From the NCBI GenBank assembly GCA_963845675.1, contig CAWJSX010000001.1, forward strand, positions 1,674,001-1,738,000: a stretch of 64,000 bases of DNA, in the 5' to 3' direction. This DNA is from CAWJMD01 sp963845675. Its GTDB lineage: Bacteria; Actinomycetota; Actinomycetes; Actinomycetales; CAWJMD01. The notes below the pieces were generated by a model. That model did no database searches. It worked only from the letters and a program-made list of their open reading frames with translations, and had not been told where the DNA came from. The position numbers were made by a program, and so were the translations under genes. Shown one piece after another: positions 52,319 through 61,725 of this stretch (the first letter of the stretch is position 1; each line of letters starts with the position of its first letter).

Positions 52319-52798
52319 TCACCCGTCCGCCCGTTGCTCGGCCGCCCACTGCGCGACCCGGCGCTCCGCCTCGTCGGCAGGAACGTCCTCCACCCTGGTC
52401 ATGATCGCCCAGCGGTGCCCGAAGGGGTCGAGCACGGAGGCGAACCGGTCCCCGGTCACGAACGTGGACGGTTCCTCGAACACGGTCGCGCCCGCCTCGA
52501 CGGCCCGCTGGAACACCGTGTCGACGTCGGCGCAGTACAGACAGGTCGAGCCGGTCACGGCGTCGCCGCCGTCGGGGGCGACGAGGCCCATGGCGGGCAG
52601 CGGGTCGCTCAGCTGCAGCCGGCCGTCGCCGAGGTCGAGCTCCGCGTGCATCACCAGGCCGTCCTCACCCTCGGTGCGCGAGACCTCCACCGCACCGAAG
52701 ACGGCCGTGTAGAAGTCGATGGCGCGGGTCGCGGGGTGGGTCACCAGGAAGGGGGTCAGGGTCGTGTAGCCCTCGGGCTTGCCGTCGTGGATCGTCAT
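52319..52798 (-). CDS. VOC family (glyoxalase/PhnB-like) protein
   Basis: A 159-residue vicinal-oxygen-chelate fold protein: YTTLTPFLVTHPATRAIDFY TAVFGAVEVSR, MHAELDLGDGRLQLSDPLPA, VDTVFQRAVEAGATVFEEPS and DRFASVLDPFGHRWAIMTRV. This is the PhnB/DUF1428-like layout in which the terminal DPFGHRW carries a possible metal histidine. The ATG at 52798 is 27 bases from the divergent AraC-type gene, so the two may share control. Many such genes are antibiotic-resistance-like or of unknown function. The frame is intact. Confidence 0.83.
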   Translation of the reverse strand: MTIHDGKPEGYTTLTPFLVTHPATRAIDFYTAVFGAVEVSRTEGEDGLVMHAELDLGDGRLQLSDPLPAMGLVAPDGGDAVTGSTCLYCADVDTVFQRAVEAGATVFEEPSTFVTGDRFASVLDPFGHRWAIMTRVEDVPADEAERRVAQWAAEQRADG

Positions 52799-52825
52799 GT
52801 CGGCGACCCTACCTACGCTGCCCCG

Positions 52826-53663
52826 GTGGCGTCTTTGGACGAATGCGACGAGGACCCCGACCGTCGGCACCGGGGGCGTGCTGCGCCGCGGCGAGTCGGC
52901 GGCCCACGTCGACCTGCGCCGTCTCCCCGTCACCGCCCCCCTCGCGCAGTTCGTGGAGCGCTACTGGTCGGTGCGCTGGGACCGACTCGGGCAGCCCTCA
53001 TACCGGTCCGAGGTGCTCACCCACCCGTGCGTCGACCTGGCGGTCGAGTCCGGCGGCTCCCCGACCGACCGTCGGCACGGCGTCGCGCTCCCCGCCGGTC
53101 TGGTGCACGGGCTGGTGAGCCGTCGCTTCACGATCGACCTGGACGGCCAGGGGCGCGTGTTCGGGGTGACGTTCCGGCCGGGGGGCTTCGCGGCCTTCAC
53201 GGCGGGCCGCCCGTTGCGGGACACCGTGGTGCCGGTGCACTCGGTCTTCGGACCTGCCGGCGACGCTCTGGTCGAGGACGTCCTGGCCGAGGGTGACGAC
53301 GAGGAACGGGCCCGGGTCGCCGACGCCCACCTCGCGGTGCGGGCCCCCGAGGCACCACAGAACTACCTCGACCTCCTGGACCTCCTCGCCGAGATGCTGA
53401 GGGACCGCTCGCTGACGCGTAGCGACCAGGTGGCACGCCGGGCCGCGGTGTCCCCTCGCGCTCTGCAGCGTCTCTTCCGCCGGTACGTCGGCATCGGGCC
53501 CAAGTGGGTGCTCAGCCGGTACCGCCTCCAGGACGCCGCAGCCGCCATCGATGACGGCACGGTGACCGACCTGGCTTCTCTGGCAGCCGATCTCGGTTGG
53601 TTCGACCAGGCCCACTTCAGCCGTGACTTCCGCGAGGCCGTCGGGGTCACACCGTCGAGGTAG
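52826..53663 (+). CDS. AraC family transcriptional regulator (one frameshift near start)
   Basis: A regulator of about 278 residues with an N-terminal sensor domain (LPVTAPLAQFVERYWSVRWD, VFGVTFRPGGFAAFTAGRPL) and a C-terminal double HTH: VARRAAVSPRALQRLFRRYV GIGPKWVLSRYRLQDAAAAI, then SLAADLGWFDQAHFSRDFRE AVGVTPSR. The GTG at 52826 gives VASLDECDED; a surplus C near 52857 (GACCCCGACC) would join it to the main frame. It is divergent from the VOC gene, its likely target. It ends 26 bases before the convergent end of the aromatic monooxygenase. Confidence 0.85.
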
Positions 53664-53689
53664 CTGGCCGCCGCGAGGAGGGCACGCGA

Positions 53690-56062
53690 CTAGGGCCGCC
53701 AGCGGCGGTGCCGCTCGACCTCGCCGCGCGTGCGCACCAGCTCCAGTCGCGGTCGCGGCCCGTCCGTGCGACCGGTCTGCGGCTTGCGCCGACCGGCCCG
53801 CCACGGCTTGGGCCACGTGACACCCGCCCCGTCGTAGTCCTGCTCGACCGCCGCGTGCAGCGTCCAGCTCGGGTCGTAGAGGTGCACCCTCCCCAGTGCG
53901 CAGAGATCCGCGCGGCCGGCCAGCAGGATCGAGTTCACGTCGTCGTACGAGGAGATGACCCCCACCGCGATGGTGCTGATCCCGGTGCGGTTGCGGATCC
54001 GGTCGGCGTAGGGGGTCTGGTACGAGCGACCGAAGGCCGGCTCCTCCGCGGACGTGACCTGTCCCGTCGAGACGTCGATCGCTGCGGCGCCGGCGGTCGC
54101 GAACGCCTGTGCCACCTGGAGGCTCTCGTCCGGCGTCGTCCCGCCGGGGTGCCAGTCGGTCGCCGACACGCGCACGGTGATGGGGCGGTCCGACGGCCAC
54201 GCCTCACGCATCGCACCGAACACCTCCAGCGGGTAGCGCAGCCGGCTCGACACGTCCCCGCCGTACTCGTCGTCACGGCGGTTCGTGACCGGCGAGATGA
54301 AGGACGACAGCAGGTACCCGTGCGCGCAGTGCAGCTCGAGCAGGTCGAAGCCGGCGTCAGCGGCGCGGCGGGTGGCCGCGACGAACTGGTCGCGGATCTC
54401 GTCCATCCCCGCACGGTCCAGCTCGTGCGGCACCTGGTTGACGCCCGGCTTGTACGGGACGGGCGAGGCGGCCACGACCTCCCAGTTCCCCTCGTCCAGG
54501 GGCTCGTCGATGCCCTCCCACATCAGCTTGGTCGAGCCCTTGCCGCCCGAGTGGCCCAGCTGGATGCCGACCTTCGCGCTCGACTCCGCGTGCACGAACT
54601 CCGTCACACGACGCCACGAGTCCCGCTGCTCGTCGTCCCACAGGCCGGTGCAGCCGGGGGTGATCCGGCCCTCCGGTGAGACGCACACCATCTCGGTCAT
54701 CACGAGCCCGGCCCCACCGAGAGCCTTGCCGCCGAGGTGCGTGAGGTGGAATTCGCCGGGCATCCCGTCGACGGCGACGTACATGTCCATCGGCGACACG
54801 ATGATGCGGTTCTGCAGCTCCAGGCCACCCAGCCGCATGGGCTGGAACATCGGCGGGCGCACGTCACCCGGGGCGTGCCCGGCGCGACGCTGGTCCTCCG
54901 CGAACCAGCGGTCCACCCGCTCGACGAACTCCGGGTCGCGGAGCCGCAGGTTCTCGTGGGTGACCCGGCGGCTGCGGGTCATGATGTTGAACGCGAACTG
55001 CAGCGGCTCCTGGTGGGTGTACTGGCCCAGGTCCTCGAACCACTCGAGGCTGGCCTGGGCGGCGCGCTGGGTCGAGACGACGACCGGGCGGCGCTCGGTC
55101 TCGTAGGCGTCCAGGGCGCGGGGGACGTCGGGCTCCTCGTGGAGGCAGGCCGCGAGCGCGAGGGCGTCCTCCATCGCCAGCTTGGTGCCGGAGCCGATCG
55201 AGAAGTGCGCGGTGTGCGCGGCGTCGCCCAGGAGCACGACGTTGCCGTGGGACCACGCCTCGTTGCGCACCGTCGAGAACCGGACCCAGCGCGAGTTGTT
55301 GGCCATCACGGCGTGGGCGCCGAGCACGTCACCGAACAGCTCACGCACCCGCGCGATCGACTCCTCGTCCGACTCGCCGGGTGCGCGTTCCACGGCAGCG
55401 AGCTCCTCGAAACCCGCTGCACGCCAGACCGACGAGGCCATCTCCACGATGAACGTCGACCCCGTCGCGTCGTACGGGTACCCGTGCATCTGCATCACGC
55501 CGTACGGGGTCTGCCGGACGTCGAAGGTGAAGGCGTCGAACACCTTGTCGGTGCCGAGCCACATGTACCGGCAGTCGCGCAGGTCCAGCGTCGGGCCGAA
55601 GGCCTCCGCGTACCGGCTCCTGATCGCGGAGTTCAGACCGTCGGAGGCGACGACGAGGTCGAACTCCCGTCGCAGCTGCTCGACGTCCGGGGCGAGGCTG
55701 GAGAAGCGCACGTCCACGTCCAGGGCGCGGCAGCGGTCCTGCAGGATCCCGAGCAGCCGGCGGCGTGACATCGCCGCGAACCCGTGCCCGCCGCTGGTGA
55801 CGACCTCGCCCCGGTAGTGCACGTCGATGTCGTCCCACCGGGCGAACTCGGCCTGCATCTGCTCGTGCACCAGGGGGTCGGCGTGCTCGATGCCGCCGAG
55901 CGTCTCGTCGGAGAACACGACCCCGAACCCGAAGGTGTCGTCGGCCGCGTTGCGCTCCCACACGGTGATCTCGTGCCGGGTCCCGACGTGCTCGGCGAGC
56001 TGCTGCGCCAGCAGGGAGAAGTACAGCCCACCAGGGCCTCCACCGACCACGGCGATGCGCAC
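53690..56062 (-). CDS. bifunctional aryl-CoA monooxygenase/reductase (salicylyl-CoA 5-hydroxylase / 2-aminobenzoyl-CoA monooxygenase type)
   Basis: A 790-residue two-domain flavoprotein. The N-terminal FAD monooxygenase (MRIAVVGGGPGGLYFSLLAQ; GNVVLLGDAAHTAHFSIGSG near residue 290) is fused at about residue 410 to an Old-Yellow-Enzyme-like barrel (MFQPMRLGGLELQNRIIVSP M; GIQLGHSGGKGSTK; GFDLLELHCAHGYLLSSFIS P; YQTPYADRIRN). This is the layout of 2-aminobenzoyl-CoA monooxygenase/reductase, which hydroxylates and then reduces the ring, and of salicylyl-CoA 5-hydroxylase. Start GTG at 56062 with GAGAGGAG upstream. It is divergent from the acyl-CoA dehydrogenase operon and shares its control region. 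The frame is intact. With beta-oxidation genes and RidA beside it, 2-aminobenzoate is the better substrate guess. Confidence 0.88.
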   Translation of the reverse strand: MRIAVVGGGPGGLYFSLLAQQLAEHVGTRHEITVWERNAADDTFGFGVVFSDETLGGIEHADPLVHEQMQAEFARWDDIDVHYRGEVVTSGGHGFAAMSRRRLLGILQDRCRALDVDVRFSSLAPDVEQLRREFDLVVASDGLNSAIRSRYAEAFGPTLDLRDCRYMWLGTDKVFDAFTFDVRQTPYGVMQMHGYPYDATGSTFIVEMASSVWRAAGFEELAAVERAPGESDEESIARVRELFGDVLGAHAVMANNSRWVRFSTVRNEAWSHGNVVLLGDAAHTAHFSIGSGTKLAMEDALALAACLHEEPDVPRALDAYETERRPVVVSTQRAAQASLEWFEDLGQYTHQEPLQFAFNIMTRSRRVTHENLRLRDPEFVERVDRWFAEDQRRAGHAPGDVRPPMFQPMRLGGLELQNRIIVSPMDMYVAVDGMPGEFHLTHLGGKALGGAGLVMTEMVCVSPEGRITPGCTGLWDDEQRDSWRRVTEFVHAESSAKVGIQLGHSGGKGSTKLMWEGIDEPLDEGNWEVVAASPVPYKPGVNQVPHELDRAGMDEIRDQFVAATRRAADAGFDLLELHCAHGYLLSSFISPVTNRRDDEYGGDVSSRLRYPLEVFGAMREAWPSDRPITVRVSATDWHPGGTTPDESLQVAQAFATAGAAAIDVSTGQVTSAEEPAFGRSYQTPYADRIRNRTGISTIAVGVISSYDDVNSILLAGRADLCALGRVHLYDPSWTLHAAVEQDYDGAGVTWPKPWRAGRRKPQTGRTDGPRPRLELVRTRGEVERHRRWRP

Positions 56063-56091
56063 GACGGGCTCCTCTCGCGGCCTTCCGTCGG

Positions 56092-56135
56092 ACTATATTG
56101 CGTTCTTGACGGACGTTGTCAACCCGCCATACGCT
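56092..56135. promoter_or_regulatory. divergent promoters over TTGAC-N7-GTCAA operator
   Basis: TTGAC (56106-56110) and GTCAA (56118-56122) form an inverted repeat whose arms are the -35 boxes of both divergent promoters. Plus: TTGACG, 18 bases, TACGCT (56130-56135), predicting a start at or beside the ATG at 56142, i.e. a leaderless transcript. Minus: TTGACA (56122-56117) with TATAGT (56097-56092). A repressor here, probably PaaX, would shut both operons. Confidence 0.6.
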
Positions 56136-56141
56136 GCCAGG

Positions 56142-57332
56142 ATGTTCGGGCTGACCGAGGACCAGGTCGCCTACGGCGCGTGGGTCCGACGGACGGCCAT
56201 GGAGCACCTCGGCCCGGGACGGGAGTCCCCCGACGCCGCCGGCAGCGGCCACGGCGACCACGGCGGCTCCGTCAACCGCCCCCTCGTCCGCCGTCTCGGC
56301 GAGCTCGACCTCCTCCGGGGGCTCTTCGGCAGAGCCGCGGACGGCAGCCCGCACGACGCGGCGGCCGTCCGCCTCTGCCTGCTGCGGGAGAACCTCGCTC
56401 GGGTCGACACCGAGGCCGAGACCGCCCTGGCCCTCCAGGGCCTCGGCAGCTACCCGATCCTGCAGGCCGGCCGCCCCGAGGCCGTCGAACGGTGGATGCC
56501 CGGCGTCGTGACCGGCGAGGTCGTCCCGGCGTTCGCCCTCTCCGAGCCCGAGGCAGGCTCCGACGCGGCAGCCCTCTCGCTACGCGCCGAGCCGGACGGG
56601 CAGGGGTGGCGCCTGCACGGCGAGAAGTCGTGGATCTCCAACGCCCCGGAGGCCGACGTCTACACCGTGTTCGCCCGCACCACCCCCGACGTGCGGGCCA
56701 GGGGCGTCACGGCCTTCGTCGTCGCCGGGGACTCCCCCGGGCTGGGCGGCGAGCACCTCGACCTGCTCGCACCGCACGCCATCGGCACGCTGGTCCTCGA
56801 CGGTGTGCGGGTCGGGCCCGGCGACGTCCTCGGCGAGGTGGACGGCGGCTTCGCGGTGGCCATGAGGACCCTCGACCTGTTCCGCCCCAGCGTCGGCGCG
56901 TTCGCGGTGGGCATGGCGCACGCGGCCCTGGACGAGGCCGTCGCCTTCAGCACCACGCGGCACGTGCACGGCGGTCCGCTGCACGAGCAGCAGGCCGTCT
57001 CGCACGCCCTCGCCGAGATGGCGACCCAGGTCGAGGCCTCGCGGCTGCTGGTCTACGCGGCGGCGGCGGCGTACGACGGCGGCGCACCCGCCCGCGAGGT
57101 CACCAAGCAGGCCGCGATGGCCAAGCTCTTCGCGACCGAGGCGGCGCAGCGGGTGGTCGACCAGGCCGTCCAGCTGCACGGCGCTCGCGCGCTGCGGCGG
57201 GGCCACCTGCTCGAACGTCTCTATCGTGAGGTGCGGGCCCCGCGCATCTACGAAGGGGCCTCGGAGGTCCAGCGCACCATCGTCGGTCGTGCCCTCGTCC
57301 GCGAGGCTCAGGAAGGAGCGGGTCGGCTGTGA
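56142..57332 (+). CDS. acyl-CoA dehydrogenase
   Basis: An FAD enzyme of 396 residues that oxidises an acyl- or cyclic-CoA thioester. It has the N-terminal helical domain (MFGLTEDQVAYGAWVRRTAM), FAD/substrate motifs PAFALSEPEAGSDAAALSLR and GWRLHGEKSWISNAPEADVY, and the C-terminal signature AVQLHGARALRRGHLLERLY REVRAPRIYEGASEVQRTIV near residue 345, with the glutamate of YEGASE as likely base. The ATG has no ribosome site and lies about seven bases after a -10, so the mRNA may be leaderless. The stop overlaps the enoyl-CoA hydratase GTG. It is the first gene of the plus-strand aromatic operon. The frame is intact. Confidence 0.93.
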   Translation: MFGLTEDQVAYGAWVRRTAMEHLGPGRESPDAAGSGHGDHGGSVNRPLVRRLGELDLLRGLFGRAADGSPHDAAAVRLCLLRENLARVDTEAETALALQGLGSYPILQAGRPEAVERWMPGVVTGEVVPAFALSEPEAGSDAAALSLRAEPDGQGWRLHGEKSWISNAPEADVYTVFARTTPDVRARGVTAFVVAGDSPGLGGEHLDLLAPHAIGTLVLDGVRVGPGDVLGEVDGGFAVAMRTLDLFRPSVGAFAVGMAHAALDEAVAFSTTRHVHGGPLHEQQAVSHALAEMATQVEASRLLVYAAAAAYDGGAPAREVTKQAAMAKLFATEAAQRVVDQAVQLHGARALRRGHLLERLYREVRAPRIYEGASEVQRTIVGRALVREAQEGAGRL

Positions 57333-58156
57333 ACCGCTTCCGGGCGTCCGCCCGCCTCACCGACAACTGGGAGCACTTCGACCTCTCGGTGCAGGAGGGG
57401 ATCGCGACCCTCACGCTCAACCGGCCCGACAAGCTCAACGCGCTCACGTTCGAGAGCTACGCCGACCTGCGCGACCTCCTGCGCGAGCTGCCGCACCGCG
57501 GTGACACCCGCGCGCTGGTGATCCGGGGCGAGGGCAAGGGGTTCTGCGGCGGCGGCGACGTCGACGAGATCATCGGCGAGCTCCTGACGATGGACGCCCA
57601 CGACCTGATGGGCTTCACCAAGATGACCGGCGACGTGATCGCCGCGATGCGTGCCTGCCCCGTGCCGATCGTCTCGGCGGTGCACGGCATCGCTGCCGGG
57701 GCCGGGGCGGTGGTGGCGCTGGCGTCGGACTTCCGGGTGGTCGGCCGCTCGGGACGCTTCGCCTTCCTCTTCACCAAGGTCGGACTGTCCGGGGGCGACA
57801 TGGGGGCGGCGTACCTGCTGCCTCGGATGGTGGGCGCCGGTCGCGCGACGCAGCTGCTGATGCTCGGCGACACCGTCGACGCCGAGACCGCCGACCGGTA
57901 CGGGCTCGTCAGCGAGCTCGTGGACGACGACGAGCTCGACGAGGCGGTCGAGCGGCTCGCCCGCCGGCTCGCCGACGGTCCGACACTCGCCTACGCGCAG
58001 ACGAAGTCGCTCATCACACGCGAGCTCGACATGCCACTCGACGCGGCGATGGAGCTCGACGCGATGACCCAGGCGCTGCTGATGACCTCTGCGGACCACG
58101 CGGAGTTCCACGCCGCGTTCACCGCCCGCCGCCCACCGCAGTGGAAAGGCCGCTGA
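57329..58156 (+). CDS. enoyl-CoA hydratase/isomerase family protein
   Basis: A crotonase-fold enzyme of 275 residues adding water to, or opening, an unsaturated (possibly cyclic) CoA thioester. It has TLTLNRPDKLNALTFESYAD, oxyanion strand ALVIRGEGKGFCGGGDVDEI near residue 72, and HGIAAGAGAVVALASDFRVV near residue 117. A later FTKVGLSGGDMGAAYLLPRM contains the second oxyanion/acid region. GTG at 57329 overlaps the upstream stop, and its stop overlaps the next acyl-CoA dehydrogenase by one base (TGATG), so it is translation-coupled in the operon. The frame is intact. Confidence 0.92.
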   Translation: MNRFRASARLTDNWEHFDLSVQEGIATLTLNRPDKLNALTFESYADLRDLLRELPHRGDTRALVIRGEGKGFCGGGDVDEIIGELLTMDAHDLMGFTKMTGDVIAAMRACPVPIVSAVHGIAAGAGAVVALASDFRVVGRSGRFAFLFTKVGLSGGDMGAAYLLPRMVGAGRATQLLMLGDTVDAETADRYGLVSELVDDDELDEAVERLARRLADGPTLAYAQTKSLITRELDMPLDAAMELDAMTQALLMTSADHAEFHAAFTARRPPQWKGR

Positions 58157-59318
58157 TGGACCCGCTCGACTTCCTCGCCGTGGACGACCTGCTCAGCGAC
58201 GACGAGCGTGCGATCCGCGACAGCGTGCGCGCGATGGCCGCCGCCGAGCTCGCACCCCACGTCGCCGACTGGTACGACGCGGGCGCCCTGCCGCGCGAGC
58301 TCGCTACGGTGTTCGGCGACCTCGGCCTGCTGGGGATGCACCTGCAGGGCTACGGGTGCGCAGGCACGAGTGCGGTCGCGTACGGGGTGGCGTGCCGCGA
58401 GCTGGAGGCGGTCGACTCCGGCCTGCGCAGCTTCGTGTCCGTCCAGGGGTCGCTCGCCATGTTCGCGATCCACCACTGGGGCTCGGAGGAGCACCGGAAG
58501 CAGTGGCTGCCGAACATGGCCACGGGCGAGGCCCTCGGCTGCTTCGGGCTGACCGAGTCCGACGCGGGCAGCGACCCGGGCTCGATGCGCACCCGGGCAC
58601 GCCGTGACGGCGACGACTGGGTCCTCAACGGCACCAAGATGTGGATCACCAACGGCACGCTCGCGGACGTCGCCGTGGTGTGGGCGCAGACCGACGACGG
58701 CATCCGCGGGTTCGTCGTGCCCGACCGACTCCCCGGGCTTCGCGCGCCCAGGAGATCAAGCGCAAGCTGTCGCTGCGCGCGTCGGTCACCGCCGAGCTCT
58801 CGTTCCAGGACCTGCGGCTGCCGGCAGACGCGGCCTTCCCCGAGGTCCGCGGCCTCAAGGGCCCGCTCAGCGTGCCTCAACGAGGCACGGTTCGGCATCC
58901 TGTGGGGCGTCGTCGGCGCGGCGCGCGCCTGCTACGCCGAGGCGCTCGAGTACTCGACCCAGCAGCGCAGCAGTTCGGCAGGCCGATCGCGTCCTTCCAG
59001 CTCTCCCAGCGCAAGCTGGCTGACATGGTCGTCGCCGTCGGCAACGCGTCCCTGGTGGCGTTGCAGATCGGTCGGCTGAAGGACGACGGACGACTGGAGC
59101 CGGCGCAGGTCAGCTACGGCAAGCTCGCCAACGTGCGGTCCGCGATCGAGGTCGCGCGGTCCGCCCGCACGCTGCTGGGCGGCGCCGGCATCACCTTGGA
59201 CCACAGCGTGATGCGGCACATGAACAACCTCGAGACCGTGCTCACGTACGAGGGCACGGAGGAGATGCACGTGCTCAGCGTCGGCGCCGCCGTGACCGGC
59301 ATCCCGGCGTTCCGGTGA
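58156..59318 (+). CDS. acyl-CoA dehydrogenase, glutaryl-CoA dehydrogenase-like (frameshifted)
   Basis: A second FAD-dependent dehydrogenase of about 387 residues after repair. It has CFGLTESDAGSDPGSMRTRA, WVLNGTKMWITNGTLADVAV VWAQT, FGRPIASFQLSQRKLADMVV and the C-terminal NLETVLTYEGTEEMHVLSVG with the catalytic glutamate in YEGT. This pattern is typical of glutaryl-CoA dehydrogenase, which also decarboxylates; the final steps of the 2-aminobenzoyl-CoA route could use such activity. Shifts lie near 58735, 58878 and 58970. It overlaps the upstream gene by one base and the downstream SDR by four. Confidence 0.88.
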
Positions 59319-60093
59319 GCGAGCCGGCGGCGGCAGCCACGCCGCACGGCACTGGTGACGGGCGCCTCCAGCGGCATCGGTGCCGCTGTCGCGCAACGGC
59401 TCTCGCGCGACGGTCACCGGGTCGCGCTGCGTCGCGCGCGACCGGGACGGCCCTCGAGCGCGTCGCCGGCGAGCTGGTCGGTGCCGTCACTGGTGGTGCC
59501 CGCCGACGTCACCGACGCCGACCAGCTGCGAGGCGGCCTTCGCGGCGACCGAGGCGGCGTGGGGTCCGGTCGACGTGCTGGTCGCTGCCGCCGGGGCGCG
59601 TGTCGCCGCGCCCGTGGTGGACACGTCCGACGCCGACTGGCAGCGCATGGTCGACCTCAACCTGACCGCGCCGTTCCGCTGCATGCGAAGGGCGCTGCCG
59701 TCGATGGTCGAGAACGGCTGGGGCCGTGTGGTGGTGGTGGCCTCGGTCGCCTCGAAGCGCGGCGAGAGGCAGGTCAGCGCCTACAGCGCCAGCAAGCACG
59801 GGGTGCTCGGGCTCGTGCGGTCGGCGGCCGCCGAGGTGGCGCGCAGCGGGGTGACGGTGAACGCGGTCTGCCCCGGGTACGTCGACACGCCGATGACCGA
59901 CGCGTCGGTTGCCGCCCTCTCCCGGCGCAGCGACCGGACGGCCGACCAGGCGCGGGAGGCACTCGCCCGGCAGCAGCCGATCGGCCGGCTCATCACACCA
60001 GAAGAGGTCGCCGACGTCGTGGCCCTCCTCGTGGCGAACGGCGGCGTCAACGGCCAGGGCGTCAACGTCGACGGCGGGGCGGTGCAGTCGTGA
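59315..60093 (+). CDS. SDR family oxidoreductase (frameshifted)
   Basis: A classical short-chain dehydrogenase of about 255 residues, probably oxidising the 3-hydroxyacyl- or cyclic-hydroxy-CoA made by the hydratase. It has ALVTGASSGIGAAVAQRLSR, VDVLVAAAGARVAAPVVDTS, VVVVASVASKRGERQVSAYS ASKHG with the YSASK active site and VTVNAVCPGYVDTPMTDASV. Shifts lie near 59355, 59430, 59485 and 59530, all in the first third; from 59550 it is intact. The GTG at 59315 overlaps the dehydrogenase stop, and its own stop overlaps RidA. Confidence 0.88.
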
Positions 60094-60519
60094 ACGAGCG
60101 TGTCGACGTGCCGGGTCTCGCCCGCCCGAGGGGCTTCAGCCACGCCGTCCGGTCGCGCCCCGGCACCACGGTCCACCTGGCCGGCCAGACGGCGCTCGAC
60201 GCCAGCGGCCGCGTCGTCGGCGACGGCGTCGTCGCCGCAGTTCGAGCAGGCTCTCGGCAACCTGCTCACCGGCTCTCGACGCGGCCGGCGGGTCCCCGGG
60301 TGACCTGGTCACGCTGACGGTCTACGTCGTGGACATGGACGACTACCGCGCCAACGCACGAGACGTCGGCGCGGTCTGGCGCCGGCTGGTGGGCACCGAC
60401 TACCCGGCGATGGCCGGCATCGGCGTCGCCCGCCTCTGGGACGCGGAGGCGCTCGTCGAGGTGCAGGGCGTGGCCGTGGTGGACGACCGGGTGGTGGACC
60501 GACATCGGAGGCGACATGA
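60090..60519 (+). CDS. RidA family (YjgF/UK114) protein (frameshifted)
   Basis: RidA proteins hydrolyse reactive enamines and imines to the keto form and ammonia. The repaired protein (about 142 residues) has VHLAGQTALDASGRVVGDGV, QFEQALGNLLTALDAAGGSP GDLVTLTVYVVDMDDYRANA and YPAMAGIGVARLWDAEALVE VQGVAV. The conserved RidA arginine position is taken by ARLWD. Shifts lie near 60240, 60275 and 60500; the last gives a stop overlapping the VOC start (ATGA). In this operon an imine hydrolase is what is needed to remove the amino group of a 2-aminobenzoyl-CoA-derived ring. Confidence 0.82.
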
Positions 60520-60915
60520 CGCACGGAGTACGGGAGGTGCTGAGCGCTCGCGCTGACCGTCGACGACCTGGACGCGGCGGTCGCCGCCTATCGCGACGCC
60601 CTGGGCATGCAGGTCACCGACGCCTGGGAGCACCCGTCCGGTCGCGGGGTGGTCCTGGACGCGGGCCGCGCCACCCTGGAGCTGCTGGAACCCGGCCACG
60701 CCGCGTACGTGGACGAGGTCGAGGTCGGGCGGCCTGCACCGTCCCGGATCCGGGTGGCACTGCAGGTCGACGAGTCGGCCTCGGCCGCAGCACGTCTCGC
60801 TGAGTCGGGCATGGATCAGATGGCCGAGCCCTCGGTCACGCCGTGGAACCAGCGCAACGTGCGCCTCACGACCCGTGAAGGCGTCCAGCTCACGCTCTTC
60901 TCCGACCCCGACTAG
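60516..60915 (+). CDS. VOC family protein (one frameshift)
   Basis: A glyoxalase-fold protein of about 133 residues: MTHGVREVLSARLTVDDLDA AVAAYRDALGMQV after repair near 60554, then TDAWEHPSGRGVVLDAGRAT LELLEPGHAAYVD and NQRNVRLTTREGVQLTLFSD PD. It overlaps RidA by four bases at the start, and its TAG overlaps the convergent PaaX TAG by two or three bases at 60912-60915. It is the last gene of the plus-strand aromatic operon. Its role in the pathway is unknown; VOC proteins can be dioxygenases, epimerases or glyoxalases. Confidence 0.8.
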
Positions 60916-61722
60916 GCCGGCTCCGCCAGCAGCGACCTGGCGTGGCTCTCGGCCGGTCCGCGCAGGGAGGAGTCGAGCGCCGCGAACAGCTCGCCCGCCC
61001 GCACGCCCAGCCACCCCTCCGGCAGGTGGCCGAGCGGCAGCCCCGGGATCGAGGTAGGGAAGCCGACGCCACTGGGTGAGCATCGGCACGTACGACCGGA
61101 AGGCGGTGCCCGGGTCGGCACGGTCCTCCCGCAGGCGGGCAGAGCCCGCCCAGGCGTCGAGGAACTCCTGGTAGAGGCTCTCGAGCCCGCGCAGGTCCCA
61201 CCACGTCTCGACGCGGTCCCTGACCTCCCCCGACCCCAGGAAGTCACCGCGGAAGAACTCGGTGAAAGGCGTGAGGGAGAGACGGTCCAGAGCCCGCACC
61301 GTCTCGGAGTACAGCGTCCCGGGTGCGACCCAGACGCCAGGCGCAGCGGTCCCGAAGCCGAGCCGGGCCAGCTGCGAGCGCAAGGCGTGCCGCTTCTCGC
61401 GCTCCGCCTCGGGCACCGAGAAGACCACGACGAGCCATCCGTCCTCCACGGTGGCCCGCGGGCGGGAGAAGATCCGCTCGTCACCCTCCCGCAGCATCTC
61501 CAGGGCGGGGGGGGCCAGGGCGTACCCGGCCCGCCCGCTCACCTGCACGCTGCGCAGCACGCCGCGCTTCTTCAGCCGCGACACCGACGACCGGACGGCT
61601 GCCGCCTCGACACCGAGATCGGCCATCAGGCGGACGAGGGATGCCACCGACAACCCGCGCTCGGTCCGGCCGTAGAGGCCGTACAGCGAGGTGATGAGCT
61701 GGCGGGGAGGGATGTCGGGCAC
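60912..61722 (-). CDS. PaaX family transcriptional repressor (one frameshift)
   Basis: A GntR-like winged-helix repressor that in E. coli responds to phenylacetyl-CoA. It opens MPDIPPRQLITSLYGLYGRT ERGLSVASLVRLMADLG, the PaaX start, followed by the middle domain VEDGWLVVVFSVPEAEREKR HALRSQLARLGFGTAAPGVW VAP and the C-terminal block FHRV-type LDAWAGSARLREDRADPGTA FRSYVPMLTQWRRLPYLDPG LPLG. A shift lies near 61065. The GTG at 61722 lies three bases after the ligase stop, so ligase and regulator are co-transcribed. An aryl-CoA is the probable inducer; likely sites are at 56106-56122 and 63364-63387. Confidence 0.88.
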
Positions 61723-61725
61723 GCG

